NCBI GenBank assembly: GCA_902497145.1 | Contig: CABVDR010000050.1 | Location: 1 to 18,791, forward strand | Direction of reading: 5' to 3' | DNA: 18,791 nt | From: an uncultured Oscillospiraceae bacterium | GTDB lineage: Bacteria > Bacillota > Clostridia > Oscillospirales > Oscillospiraceae | Part shown: positions 7,039 through 14,649 of the stretch, in pieces | How the letters are laid out: the number at the start of each line of letters is the position of its first letter | Position numbering within the stretch: position 1 is the stretch's first letter | Made by a program: the position numbers and the translations under genes | Notes under the pieces: generated by a model | What the model was told of the DNA's origin: nothing | Database searches by the model: none | Seen by the model: only the letters and a program-made list of their open reading frames with translations

Positions 7039-7584
7039 ATGGGTACATTGGGTTACGCCATCCTGGGTCTGCTCCACCGCCGCAGTATGACGGGGTATGA
7101 ACTGTCCAAGGAGTTTGAATCCGGTCTGTTCGAGGTCTGGAGCGCCAAGCACAGCCAGATCTATCCCGAACTCAAGGGCCTGTATGAGGCTGGTCTCATT
7201 GAATATCAGGTGGCCATCTCCGGCACGGTGCTGGAGAAAAAGGTGTACACCATCACTCCCGCCGGGCAGCAGGCTCTGCGGGACTGGACTCAAGGGCCCT
7301 GCGGTCCTCTCCAGACTCCCAAGGACGAGTTCCGGCTGCGGCTGTTTTTCTCCGACTGCATCCCACCCCAGCGGCGGCGGCAGCTGCTGGAGGAGCGGCT
7401 GGACCAGCACCGGCAGCGGTTGGCACAGATTGAGCAGGACCGGGAGAAGTTTGATACCCTGCCTCCCCAGGAGGACCAGGCTTTCAGCGACTACCTGGTG
7501 CTGCTGGGCGGCATCGCCCGGGAAGAGGCCACCTGCCGGTGGCTGGAGACCTGCCTGGAGCTATGCCGGCAGCGGGAGGAATAA
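7039..7584 (+). CDS. PadR-family transcriptional regulator
   Basis: A 181-residue PadR regulator of the longer class. Residues 1-80 form the winged helix with the family run LGYAILGLLHRRSMTGYEL, then SQIYPELKGLYEAGLI and the wing KKVYTITPAGQQAL. Residues about 90-175 are a helical, charged C-terminal dimerisation domain of the type found with virulence activator AphA-like PadR proteins. A ribosome site (GTGAGGTGAT) precedes the ATG. It is divergent from the membrane-kinase fusion gene and the shared 193-base gap holds an ATGT-N8-ACAT palindrome. PadR proteins are usually repressors released by small molecules; the ligand here is not predictable. Confidence 0.93.
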   Translation: MGTLGYAILGLLHRRSMTGYELSKEFESGLFEVWSAKHSQIYPELKGLYEAGLIEYQVAISGTVLEKKVYTITPAGQQALRDWTQGPCGPLQTPKDEFRLRLFFSDCIPPQRRRQLLEERLDQHRQRLAQIEQDREKFDTLPPQEDQAFSDYLVLLGGIAREEATCRWLETCLELCRQREE

Positions 7585-7588
7585 ACAG

Positions 7589-7628
7589 CAAGGCGGCGGA
7601 AGTTTGAAACTTCCGCCGCCTTGTTTTA
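7589..7628 (+). terminator. Terminator of the PadR gene
   Basis: A 17-base inverted repeat (7589-7605 with 7607-7623), very GC-rich in the middle, is followed by TTGTTTTA. It lies 5 bases past the PadR stop codon. It could also weakly serve the convergent rsmI gene, whose stop is at 7634-7636, though the T run on that side is broken. Confidence 0.82.
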
Positions 7629-7633
7629 TCGGT

Positions 7634-8467
7634 TTACTTGTCATTGACTGCCATATCGTAGAGCTCATTGCGGGATAGACCCAGCTCCTTGGAGGCCTGC
7701 TTCACCGCGTCCCGCAGAGAGGCACCCTCTTCCCGCAGGGCGCGCACCCGCACTAACCCGTCCTCCAGGGTGGCCTCCTCTTCCGGGGCTGGCTCCGCCC
7801 CCCGGACCACCAGGACAAATTCTCCCCGGGGCGGGTTCTGGTCGTAGTAGTCCGCCGCCTCCCCCAGGGTGGTGCGGATGATCTCCTCGTGGAGCTTGGT
7901 CAGCTCCCGGCACAGGGAGACCGGCCGGTCCGGCCCGAAGGTGGCCACCAAGTCCTTCAGGGTGGCGGGCAGCTTGTGGGGAGCCTCATAGAAGATCATG
8001 GTCCGCTCCTCCCCCCGGAGAGAGTCCAGGTGGCGGCGGCGGTTCTTCTTGTTCATGGCCAGGAACCCCTCAAAGGTAAAGCGCCCGGTGGGCTGGCCGG
8101 AGGCCGCCAGGGCAGTGACCAGGGCGCAGGGGCCGGGAATGGACACCACCGGCACCCCGTTCTGGGCACACAGGGCCACCAGATCCTCCCCCGGGTCGGA
8201 GATGGCAGGAGTACCCGCATCGGTGACCAGGGCACAGCTCTCCCCGGCCAGCAGTCGCTGCAGGATGGTCTGGCCGCTGTTCTCCGCGTTGTGGCGGTAG
8301 TAGGAGACCATGGGCTTCTTCAGCTCCAAATGGTTGAGGAGCTTCATGGTCACCCGGGTATCCTCGGCGGCAATGAAGTCCGCCTGGGCCATGGTCTGGG
8401 CCATGCGGGGCGAGATATCCCCCAAGTTTCCGATGGGGGTGGGAACTAGATATAAGGTTCCGGACAT
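7634..8467 (-). CDS. rsmI: 16S rRNA (cytidine-1402 2'-O)-methyltransferase RsmI
   Basis: A 277-residue SAM-dependent methyltransferase of the tetrapyrrole-methylase fold, typical length for RsmI. It methylates the ribose of C1402 in the decoding centre of 16S rRNA. Diagnostic runs are LYLVPTPIGNLGDIS at the N-terminus, AAEDTR (33-38), LVTDAGTPAISDPGEDLV, SIPGPCALVTALAASG and CRELTKLHEE. The C-terminal tail (about 230-277) matches the small helical domain common in the family. GAGGAGG precedes the ATG. It follows the trmN6-like gene by 18 bases, so they are probably co-transcribed; a similar pairing (yabB near yabC) is known in Bacillus. Confidence 0.96.
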   Translation of the reverse strand: MSGTLYLVPTPIGNLGDISPRMAQTMAQADFIAAEDTRVTMKLLNHLELKKPMVSYYRHNAENSGQTILQRLLAGESCALVTDAGTPAISDPGEDLVALCAQNGVPVVSIPGPCALVTALAASGQPTGRFTFEGFLAMNKKNRRRHLDSLRGEERTMIFYEAPHKLPATLKDLVATFGPDRPVSLCRELTKLHEEIIRTTLGEAADYYDQNPPRGEFVLVVRGAEPAPEEEATLEDGLVRVRALREEGASLRDAVKQASKELGLSRNELYDMAVNDK

Positions 8468-8485
8468 GGGATGAACCTCCTCGTT

Positions 8486-9112
8486 TTATTCCAGACAGGG
8501 CAGCACCTGTAAGCCGGGCCTGCCCTGACGTACCCCCTCAACCAGCAGGGCGTAGGGGGGCTTTGTGGGGGTATGGGACAGCAACTTGAGCCGCTTGGGC
8601 TCCAGGTCCCAGCGGCGCATGGCCTCAAACAGGTCGGCCATCCGCTCTGTGGGGAACGACAGGGCAAACCGCCCGCCGTTGCGCAGCAGCCGAGCCGCCG
8701 CCTGACACAGGGAGTCTAACCCTTCCCGCTCCATGCGGGCCGGGCCGCCGTCTTTGCCGCTGCCCGGAGCAAAGTAGGGCGGGTTGGACACCACCAGGTC
8801 AAAAACGCCTGGTTGGAACGGGACTTGGGACCAGCTTCCGGTCCAGATCTGCCCCTCCAGGCCGTTGCGCCGAAGGTTATCCTGGGCCAGCGCGGCGGCA
8901 GCCGGGTCCTGATCCAAGCCAAACAGCTTCAAGCCGGGCTGCCGCTCCTCCAGCAGCAGCAACAGCACACCGCTGCCTGTCCCCAGGTCGCACACCCGCC
9001 AGCCCTTGCGCACCGTGGCAAACCGCCCTAGGGCCAGGGCGTCGCTTCCCAGAGGGAACACGCTGGGGCGCTGCTCCAGCTGATAGGGACCCAGCTGCTC
9101 CAGCTTACTCAT
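8486..9112 (-). CDS. TrmN6-like tRNA1(Val) (adenine-37-N6)-methyltransferase
   Basis: A 208-residue Rossmann-fold methyltransferase. It has the SAM-binding motif VCDLGTGSGVLLLLL (about 39-53), an acidic motif LDQD, and the catalytic SNPPYF motif of N6-adenine methyltransferases (about 107-112). This is the YfiC/YabB type, thought to methylate A37 of tRNA-Val. I chose ATG 9112 because the N-terminus then matches the family (EQLGPYQLEQRPSVFPLGSDALAL), and because the longer frame upstream only overlaps the Nudix gene. Its first 8 bases overlap the Nudix gene's end (ATGAGTAA), which implies translational coupling. The exact target base is inferred from family. Confidence 0.88.
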   Translation of the reverse strand: MSKLEQLGPYQLEQRPSVFPLGSDALALGRFATVRKGWRVCDLGTGSGVLLLLLEERQPGLKLFGLDQDPAAAALAQDNLRRNGLEGQIWTGSWSQVPFQPGVFDLVVSNPPYFAPGSGKDGGPARMEREGLDSLCQAAARLLRNGGRFALSFPTERMADLFEAMRRWDLEPKRLKLLSHTPTKPPYALLVEGVRQGRPGLQVLPCLE

Positions 9113-9743
9113 GGGCTGTCTCTCCCCCGCTCTCTTGGATGAGGGACACCAGATGCCGGGTGATCCGCCCGGTGATACCCCAGATGGCTTTCCCCTCCCA
9201 GGGATAGACGGGCACATTCTCCCCGCCGGGCTGCCACTTGTAGTCCCGGGGGATGCCCAGCAGGTCATAGGGGAAGCCCTCCCCTGTCTGGGGCATCAGC
9301 TTGTAGCTATACTCCAGAGGCGGATGGCTGCACAGGTGGTCTAGGGAGACCAGGAAGGTCTCCTCCACCTCGGCAGGGCTTTTCTTCATACACTCCAGAC
9401 CCTCCCGGTCCACCACCCCCAGGATGGGGTAGAGGATAAAGTTGGCCCGGTGGGCGATAAAGTCCAGCCGTCCCAGCAGACGGATGTGAGTTTGGGGGAT
9501 GGACAGCTCTTCCCAAGTCTCCCGCAGGGCGCAGGACTCGGGGCTCTCTGTCCCCTCCATCTTTCCTCCGGGGAAGCACACCTCCCCCGGCTGACGGTGG
9601 AGCTTGGCGGCCCGCACCTCGTAGAGGACCTGCCAGCCCTGATCCCCCTCCACCAGAGGGACCAGCACGGCGTAGCGCCCGGTGGCATCCATCAGGCCGG
9701 GGGTGCGCACCTCCAGCAGCTTGCTCAGCTTTTCCAGTTCCAT
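9105..9743 (-). CDS. Nudix hydrolase, coenzyme A diphosphatase type
   Basis: A 212-residue Nudix enzyme predicted to cleave coenzyme A or its derivatives to 4'-phosphopantetheine and 3',5'-ADP. The Nudix box is at about 60-82: GKMEGTE, then RETWEEL with the metal-binding glutamates; the usual final glycine is serine. Just before it, VLYEVRAAKLHRQPGEVCFPGG fits the extra motif that marks CoA-hydrolysing Nudix proteins. Length agrees with that family. The start ATG (9743-9741) shares one base with the stop of the gene before it, and its end overlaps the methyltransferase start, so the four genes read as one tightly packed operon. CoA specificity is inferred from the motif. Confidence 0.88.
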   Translation of the reverse strand: MELEKLSKLLEVRTPGLMDATGRYAVLVPLVEGDQGWQVLYEVRAAKLHRQPGEVCFPGGKMEGTESPESCALRETWEELSIPQTHIRLLGRLDFIAHRANFILYPILGVVDREGLECMKKSPAEVEETFLVSLDHLCSHPPLEYSYKLMPQTGEGFPYDLLGIPRDYKWQPGGENVPVYPWEGKAIWGITGRITRHLVSLIQESGGETAHE

Positions 9744-10078
9744 CAGGCCACCCCCAGATTGGCGGCCAACAGGTTATACACCAGCAGCAGGCTGATCACC
9801 GCCCCCACAAAATAAGCGATCTCCCGGGGCCAGCGCCAGAACAAAGCGCAAAAGCCTCCGGTCATCCCCAGATGGACCAGCAGCATCACGTTTTTAGGCC
9901 GACGGATCACGTCCACCCCGCTGCCCGCCACCTGGACCGAGACCTGATCGGGCAGCAGCCTCCACCCAATCAAACTGCCCAGCAGAGCCAGCAGCACAAT
10001 GAGGTAGACGATGGTATTCCGGTTCTTCTGCAAAAAATCCTTCTGCTCCCGGAAGCGCTCCCGCTTGTTTGACGCCAT
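9743..10078 (-). CDS. Small membrane protein, possibly DUF1648-like
   Basis: A 111-residue protein with a basic N-terminus (MASNKRERFREQK), then three hydrophobic helices at about 20-38, 62-80 and 85-105. Between helices 1 and 2 lies RLLPDQVSVQVAGSGVDVIRRPKNVM, whose proline-aspartate and later lysine recall DUF1648 proteins (LPD..., K...), but the match is weak. I set the start at 10078, preceded by GAGGAG 8 bases upstream; longer in-frame extension runs through the argS terminator and is unlikely. Its stop overlaps the Nudix start by one base. No function can be assigned. Confidence 0.72.
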   Translation of the reverse strand: MASNKRERFREQKDFLQKNRNTIVYLIVLLALLGSLIGWRLLPDQVSVQVAGSGVDVIRRPKNVMLLVHLGMTGGFCALFWRWPREIAYFVGAVISLLLVYNLLAANLGVA

Positions 10079-10096
10079 ACAATCTCCTCTCTGCCA

Positions 10097-10123
10097 AAAA
10101 ACACGCCGCGAGGGCGTGTTTTT
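10097..10123 (-). terminator. Terminator of argS
   Basis: An 11-bp stem (10097-10107 with 10113-10123) with a CACGCC/GGCGTG core, flanked by A and T runs on both sides, lies 32 bases past the argS stop on the minus strand. It separates argS from the small membrane protein gene, although no clear new promoter is visible between them, so some read-through may feed the downstream genes. Confidence 0.8.
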
Positions 10124-10154
10124 CGGCGTAAAAGGGTTTTCTGTCCCCTTCTGA

Positions 10155-11903
10155 TTACATCTTCTCCGGCGCGCTAACACCTAGCAGACCCATGCCGTTG
10201 GCCAGCACGGAACGCACGGTGTCCGCCAGCTTCAGCCGGGCGCCCAGCACCTGGGGCTCCTCACCCTTGATGCGGCAGGCGTTGTAGAAGCGGTGGAAGT
10301 CACCGGCCAGGGCCACCAGATAGCGGTTGATGCGGCTGGGATCGTAGTCCCGGGCGGCCAGGTGGATCTCCTCGGGGAACTGAGCCAGAGCCTTGATGAG
10401 GGCCAGCTCCTCGGGGGTGTTCAGCACGGCAGCGTCCACATCCCCGGCCTGGGGCACCTGAGCGCCCTCCTCGGCCAGACGGGCAATGAGGGAGCAGATC
10501 CGGGCGTGGGCGTACTGGACATAGTACACGGGATTCTCGCTGTCCTCCCGGACAGCCAGATCCAGGTCGAAGTCCAGGGGACTGGTAGAGGCCCGGGAAT
10601 TGAAGAAATACCGGGCGGCATCCACGCTGATCTCGTCCAGCAGGTCATGCAGGGCGATGGTCTTGCCGGAGCGCTTGGACATCCGCACAGGCTTGCCGTC
10701 CTGCATCAGGTTGACCAGCTGCATCAGCACCACCACCAGGCGGTGGGAGCCGTCCAGTCCCAGTCCGTCCAGAGCGGCCTGGAGACGGGCCACATGGCCG
10801 TGGTGGTCAGCGCCCCAGATGTTAACTGCCTTGTCAAAGCCACGTACCTCCAGCTTGTTGCGGTGGTAGGCGATATCAGCGGCAAAGTAGGTGTAGAAGC
10901 CGTTGCCCCGGCGCAGCACGTCGTCCTTCAGGTCCAGCTTGTCCACCTGCTCCTGGGTCTTGCCCTCCCGCATGAACTTCTCCTTGAGGAGCTTGGTGGT
11001 GTTGAGCCACAAAGCTCCGTCCTTCTCGTAGGTCCAGCCCTTCTTCTCCAGCAGCTCCACCGTCTCGGCCACATAGCCGCTGTTGTGCAGGGAGGACTCA
11101 AAGAACCACTGGTCGTACACGATGCCGTAGCGCTTCAGGTCGGACTCCATGCGGGGGATGTTCACCGACAGGCCGTACTGGGCCATCTTGTCCAGCCGCT
11201 CCTCCTCGGGCAGGTCCTTCCAGCTATCCCCGTGCTTCTCGTAGATAGCCTGGGCCAGCTCCTTGATGTCGTCGCCGTGATAGCCCTCCTCGGGGAAGGG
11301 GAAGTTCTCCTCCCCCACGATGAGCTGCATATACCGGGCATTGATGGAAACGGCAAACTTGTGGATCTGGTTGCCGGCGTCGTTGACGTAGAACTCCTTC
11401 CAGGTGTTGCAGCCGTCCCGCTTGAGGACGTTGGCCAGGGTGTCGCCCAGCACGCCGCCCCGGGCGTTGCCCATGTGCATGGGGCCGGTGGGGTTGGCGG
11501 AGACGAACTCCACCATGACCTTTTCCCCGTTGCCCTCGGTGTTGGCGCCGTACTCAGCCCCCTCCTGCTCCACCGCGGAGAGAACCTCACCGTACCACTT
11601 GGGACCCAGAGTAAAGTTCAGAAAGCCGGGGCCGGCAATCTCCACCTTCTGGAAGTAGCTGCCCTCCAGCTCCAGGTTATCCACGATAGCCTGAGCGATA
11701 GCACGGGGGGCCTTGTGCAGGGCCTTGGCCCCCGCCATGGCAAAGGAGGAGGCGTAGTCCCCGTGGGCGGTGTCCTTGGGGATCTCGATGGTGGCCTTCA
11801 CCTGAGCTCCCTCCGGGAGCAGTCCAGCCTGGGCCGCCTTCTCATAGGCCTGCTGGGTCAGCTGTGCTACCTGTGCCCGGGCCGCTTGGATCATATTTGA
11901 CAT
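10155..11903 (-). CDS. argS: Arginyl-tRNA synthetase
   Basis: A 582-residue class I aminoacyl-tRNA synthetase that charges tRNA-Arg. Visible features are the N-terminal additional domain (about 1-110), the HIGH-type signature GPMHMGNARGGVLGD (about 124-138), the KMSKS-type loop VRMSKRSGKT (about 385-394) and a C-terminal helical anticodon-binding DALR domain (about 460-582) ending in LGVSAPEKM. The start at 11903 is chosen because the ArgS family begins near this point (MIQAARAQVAQL) and a GGGTGAG site lies just upstream. It follows the DUF1934 gene by 56 bases, the same order as ywiB-argS in Bacillus. No T-box leader is visible in the gap. Confidence 0.98.
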   Translation of the reverse strand: MSNMIQAARAQVAQLTQQAYEKAAQAGLLPEGAQVKATIEIPKDTAHGDYASSFAMAGAKALHKAPRAIAQAIVDNLELEGSYFQKVEIAGPGFLNFTLGPKWYGEVLSAVEQEGAEYGANTEGNGEKVMVEFVSANPTGPMHMGNARGGVLGDTLANVLKRDGCNTWKEFYVNDAGNQIHKFAVSINARYMQLIVGEENFPFPEEGYHGDDIKELAQAIYEKHGDSWKDLPEEERLDKMAQYGLSVNIPRMESDLKRYGIVYDQWFFESSLHNSGYVAETVELLEKKGWTYEKDGALWLNTTKLLKEKFMREGKTQEQVDKLDLKDDVLRRGNGFYTYFAADIAYHRNKLEVRGFDKAVNIWGADHHGHVARLQAALDGLGLDGSHRLVVVLMQLVNLMQDGKPVRMSKRSGKTIALHDLLDEISVDAARYFFNSRASTSPLDFDLDLAVREDSENPVYYVQYAHARICSLIARLAEEGAQVPQAGDVDAAVLNTPEELALIKALAQFPEEIHLAARDYDPSRINRYLVALAGDFHRFYNACRIKGEEPQVLGARLKLADTVRSVLANGMGLLGVSAPEKM

Positions 11904-11959
11904 TTCATTCTCACCCTTCTTCAAACCGGCGGGTAAACCCAGCCGATACAATATAATAG

Positions 11960-12403
11960 TTACTGCTTCAGGCTCACGCCGTCCGCTTCCTTTACCTTAA
12001 TCTGGAAGATATTTCGTCCGGCGATGGCGTGATCGATTTCGATGGCATAGTCGATCTCGATGTCGCCGCCCTGATCGTCCAGCTCAGTCAGCAGGTGGCG
12101 GGTATTCACCCCGATGGTCATGGCGCCGTAGGGGGTGTTGTACATAGACATGTGCCGCCGCCCCTCCTGGAACACCATCTGGGAGTTGAACTCCCCCACC
12201 CGCATCAGGGTCACCCGCTCGGGCTCGATCTGGAAGGTGGTCAGGGTCCCCTCCAGCCCGGTCAGCTCGCTCTCCTGGTAGGACAGGGTGTAGCTGCTGC
12301 CCTCCCGCTCCAGGCGCCCCTCGGTCACCAGCTCGATCACATCCGGATCGGCGTTTTCATATTTCTGCGTCCCCTTAATGGAGATGATCACATCTTTTTC
12401 CAT
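11960..12403 (-). CDS. DUF1934 family protein (YwiB-like)
   Basis: A 147-residue protein of the DUF1934/YwiB family, small beta-barrels with a lipocalin-like fold and unknown role. Features are the N-terminal VIISIKGTQKYENADPDVIELVTEG, the YQESELTGLEGTLTTFQI strand region, MVFQEGRRHMSMYNTPYGAM and the C-terminal GRNIFQIKV strand. There is no signal peptide, so it is probably cytoplasmic. Its position directly upstream of argS is conserved in Bacillus, which supports the family call but not a function. A consensus promoter lies about 60 bases before its ATG. Confidence 0.9.
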   Translation of the reverse strand: MEKDVIISIKGTQKYENADPDVIELVTEGRLEREGSSYTLSYQESELTGLEGTLTTFQIEPERVTLMRVGEFNSQMVFQEGRRHMSMYNTPYGAMTIGVNTRHLLTELDDQGGDIEIDYAIEIDHAIAGRNIFQIKVKEADGVSLKQ

Positions 12404-12469
12404 GGGTTCCTCCCTGGTTTACGAATTTCTGCTGTCGGGCACAGGGTCCGGCAGAAAAACAGTGGAGGT

Positions 12470-12498
12470 ATTATACACTGGACCGCTCCGCATGTAAA
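12470..12498 (-). promoter_or_regulatory. Predicted main promoter of the DUF1934-argS operon
   Basis: On the minus strand TTTACA (plus 12493-12498) and a perfect TATAAT (12470-12475) are spaced by 17 bases. Transcription would start near 12463. A second possible promoter, TTGTTT-N17-TAAAAT, lies further upstream (12554-12559 and 12531-12536). Confidence 0.72.
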
Positions 12499-12586
12499 GG
12501 GTTCTGGACCGCCGCCGCAGTATCTTATATATTTTATGCGATTTTTGCTGGAAAAACAAGGGGCAGTTTCCCTTCTTACACAAAAG

Positions 12587-12616
12587 AAAAGGAAGGCCCT
12601 GAGCCTTCCTTTTGGT
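12587..12616 (-). terminator. Terminator of the YibE/F gene
   Basis: An 11-bp stem (12587-12597 with 12603-12613), loop CCTGA, lies about 10 bases past the YibE/F stop. Read on the minus strand it ends in TTTTCTTTT, a slightly broken T run. Confidence 0.8.
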
Positions 12617-12622
12617 CTTTTT

Positions 12623-13795
12623 TCAGGAGCACTCCTCCTGGGGCTGGATTGTCTCTTCCTTTTTCGCTTTGTGGGTGAGAAACACGCCTGCACAAAGAGC
12701 GGTAAAGGGGGCCACCGTCACCAGGCCGAAGGAACCGATCACCGTGTGGATGAGCTCCGCGGCCACATATTTGTAGTTGAGGATGTTCTCCACCGGAGTG
12801 CCCTGAGCCATGAACACCATCAGCAGGGCCACATAGCCCCCGGAATAGGCAAACAGCAAGGTGGTGGTCATGGTACCCATAGCCGCCCGGCCCACGTTCA
12901 GTCCCGAGCGGGCCGCCTCCTGCCAGCTTAAGTCGGGCCGCTTCTCCACCACCTCATAGACCGCCGAGGTGATGTCCACACTCAGGTCCATGATGGCTCC
13001 CGAGGCCCCGATGAAGATGGAGGCCATGAAGATCTGGGTCAGGTTCAGGTCCTGGTAGCCGGAGTAGAGCAGGCTCTCCGAGTAGGACATGACCGCTCCG
13101 TGGATGTGGAACAGGTCGGTAAACAGCACACCCAGCACACAGGTGACCAGGATGCCCAGAAAGGAGCCGGACACCGCCGCCCAACACCGCCGGTCAAAGC
13201 CGTACACCAGAGCGATGATAAGCACCGTCAAAAACAGGGTGATGGCCAGACCGATCCAGATGGGGTTATAGCCCTTGAGATACAGGGGGACCAGCACCTT
13301 CCACAAGGTGAGCACCGTCAGCACAAAGGATGCAATGGCCCGCACGCCGGTGGGTCCAGCAAACAGAATGAGGAAAATAGCAAAGCCAATGGCCATCACC
13401 AGCTCCCAGCTCAGGCGGTAGTGGTCGCTCATGGTGACGTTGGTGATGGTATCCCCGTCATGGCTCACCACCACCAGGGCCTTGTCTCCAGGCTGGAACA
13501 CCTTGTCCTGTTCCAGGGAGCCGTTGAGCATGTTGACGCCGGAGACCGTCTGACCCTGGAACATCCCGTCCAAAATCTCCAGCTGGCAGCGCTGCTCGCC
13601 GGAGCGCACCAGACCGGTATCAATGATGGCAGAGTCATCCACCGACAGCACCTGGGCGGTACACCGCTCCGCCTCCTGGTAGACCAGCGCCCCCTCAAAG
13701 CCGGTGGGCAAAAATAACAAAATCAAAATGGCCAGCAGGCATACCGCCACCGGCGCGTGGTAGCGGACTGCCCCGCGGGAAAGTAACTGTTTCAC
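12623..13795 (-). CDS. YibE/F family membrane protein
   Basis: A 390-residue membrane protein of the YibE/F family. One helix at about 15-31 is followed by an external domain (about 32-130) that looks like a small beta-barrel, then about seven helices (134-152, 154-172, 176-198, 204-224, 255-275, 302-335, 350-375). Conserved-looking stretches include FIGASGAIMDLSVDITSAVYEV and GRAAMGTMTTTLLFAYSGGY. The start codon is GTG at 13795, with AAGGAG 8 bases upstream. The family's function is not established; transport has been suggested in the past. It closes a minus-strand run that begins with the Rrf2 and phosphatase genes and sits 30 bases after the zinc-ribbon membrane protein gene, so the two are probably co-transcribed. 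Confidence 0.9.
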   Translation of the reverse strand: MKQLLSRGAVRYHAPVAVCLLAILILLFLPTGFEGALVYQEAERCTAQVLSVDDSAIIDTGLVRSGEQRCQLEILDGMFQGQTVSGVNMLNGSLEQDKVFQPGDKALVVVSHDGDTITNVTMSDHYRLSWELVMAIGFAIFLILFAGPTGVRAIASFVLTVLTLWKVLVPLYLKGYNPIWIGLAITLFLTVLIIALVYGFDRRCWAAVSGSFLGILVTCVLGVLFTDLFHIHGAVMSYSESLLYSGYQDLNLTQIFMASIFIGASGAIMDLSVDITSAVYEVVEKRPDLSWQEAARSGLNVGRAAMGTMTTTLLFAYSGGYVALLMVFMAQGTPVENILNYKYVAAELIHTVIGSFGLVTVAPFTALCAGVFLTHKAKKEETIQPQEECS

Positions 13796-13825
13796 AAAAT
13801 GAACTCCTTCTGAATGGATTCTTCC

Positions 13826-14557
13826 TTATTCCAGGGCCTGGGCCACCCGGGCGGTCAGCTCCGCCCCAGCCCCGTCCCCCACCAAACCGATTTGATAGAC
13901 GGCACCGTTGATCCAGGCATAGCGGTTTCCCAGCAGGCTCACATCAAAACCAGGCCCATAGAAGTAGCAGTGTACCTCCCCCAAACCGGAGACAGAGGTA
14001 TCACCCCGCAGGGTCTTCCAGCACCGGCGGTAGATGTAGCCGGACATAATCTCTGCTACCTCCTCCGCTTCCGGAGAGCCGGGTGTGAGCACATAGCGCT
14101 CCCCATCCATCTGTGGGATGGCAACGAAATCCTCCACAATGGGATCCGCCTCCCGCAGGACGGTGACGGACACCTCTTCCTGGGGCAGGCTGGGCAGGGC
14201 CATGGGCCAGGTGTACACCGCTGTCCCCACCCCCACCACGGCCACCAGCACCAGGGCGACAACCATGCTCCATCCGGTGTGGACGTCATCTGGAACAGAC
14301 GCCCCGCAGTGGGGACAGGTCATCTTCCGCAGGATGCGAGGGCCGTAGCTGTAACCACAGGCTGGGCAGGCCAAGGCATTGCTGGTACGCAGAGGAAGAA
14401 TCACCACCAGAGCCAGCCACGAAAGGCCGCCTATCGCCTCAGCCAGGGCATATCGCCACTCTCCCAGCCAGAGGCCCAGACCGACCTGAGCCACGATCCA
14501 TGCCAGAGTGCCCACCGCCAGCACCCGCACTGCCCAAACATGATTGCGCAGAGACAT
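13826..14557 (-). CDS. Unknown membrane protein with a four-cysteine zinc ribbon
   Basis: A 243-residue protein I do not recognise. Two hydrophobic helices (about 8-30 and 38-56) are followed by a zinc-ribbon-like segment with C64-x2-C67 and C81-x2-C84 (CPAC...CPHC), then a third helix (about 95-117) and a C-terminal domain of about 125 residues. That domain has VSVTVLREADPIVEDFV and a GYIYRRCWKTL run, but no known fold that I can name. The four cysteines should bind zinc on one face of the membrane. AAAGGAG precedes the ATG. It lies between the phosphatase and the YibE/F gene; the 30-base gap to the latter suggests a functional pair. No start or frame problem is visible. Confidence 0.75.
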   Translation of the reverse strand: MSLRNHVWAVRVLAVGTLAWIVAQVGLGLWLGEWRYALAEAIGGLSWLALVVILPLRTSNALACPACGYSYGPRILRKMTCPHCGASVPDDVHTGWSMVVALVLVAVVGVGTAVYTWPMALPSLPQEEVSVTVLREADPIVEDFVAIPQMDGERYVLTPGSPEAEEVAEIMSGYIYRRCWKTLRGDTSVSGLGEVHCYFYGPGFDVSLLGNRYAWINGAVYQIGLVGDGAGAELTARVAQALE

Positions 14558-14599
14558 GCCGTACTCCTTTCTTCCCCAAAAACAGAGGATACATATGGA

Positions 14600-14629
14600 C
14601 CCGCCCCACCTGAATCCAGGCGGGGCGGG
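14600..14629 (-). terminator. Strong hairpin after the phosphatase gene, without T run
   Basis: CCCGCCCC-A-CCTG (14600-14612) pairs with CAGG-C-GGGGCGGG (14617-14629) around the loop AATC, with one A-C mismatch. It lies 21 bases past the phosphatase stop on the minus strand. No T run follows, so it may be a transcript-stabilising hairpin or a processing/partial stop site rather than a full terminator. Confidence 0.5.
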
Positions 14630-14649
14630 CCGAAGGTTGTGGTTTCAAA

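Noticed and set aside
10293..11900. A 535-codon frame antisense to argS
   Set aside because: argS is certain on the other strand and the antisense product is a Gly/Val/Leu/His-rich shadow with no domain.
11904..11959. Possible T-box or attenuator before argS
   Set aside because: The gap is 56 bases, too short for a T-box, and only a weak imperfect hairpin is visible.
14600..14629. Full Rho-independent terminator after the phosphatase
   Set aside because: The hairpin is strong but no T run follows on the minus strand, so I list it only as a hairpin of uncertain effect.
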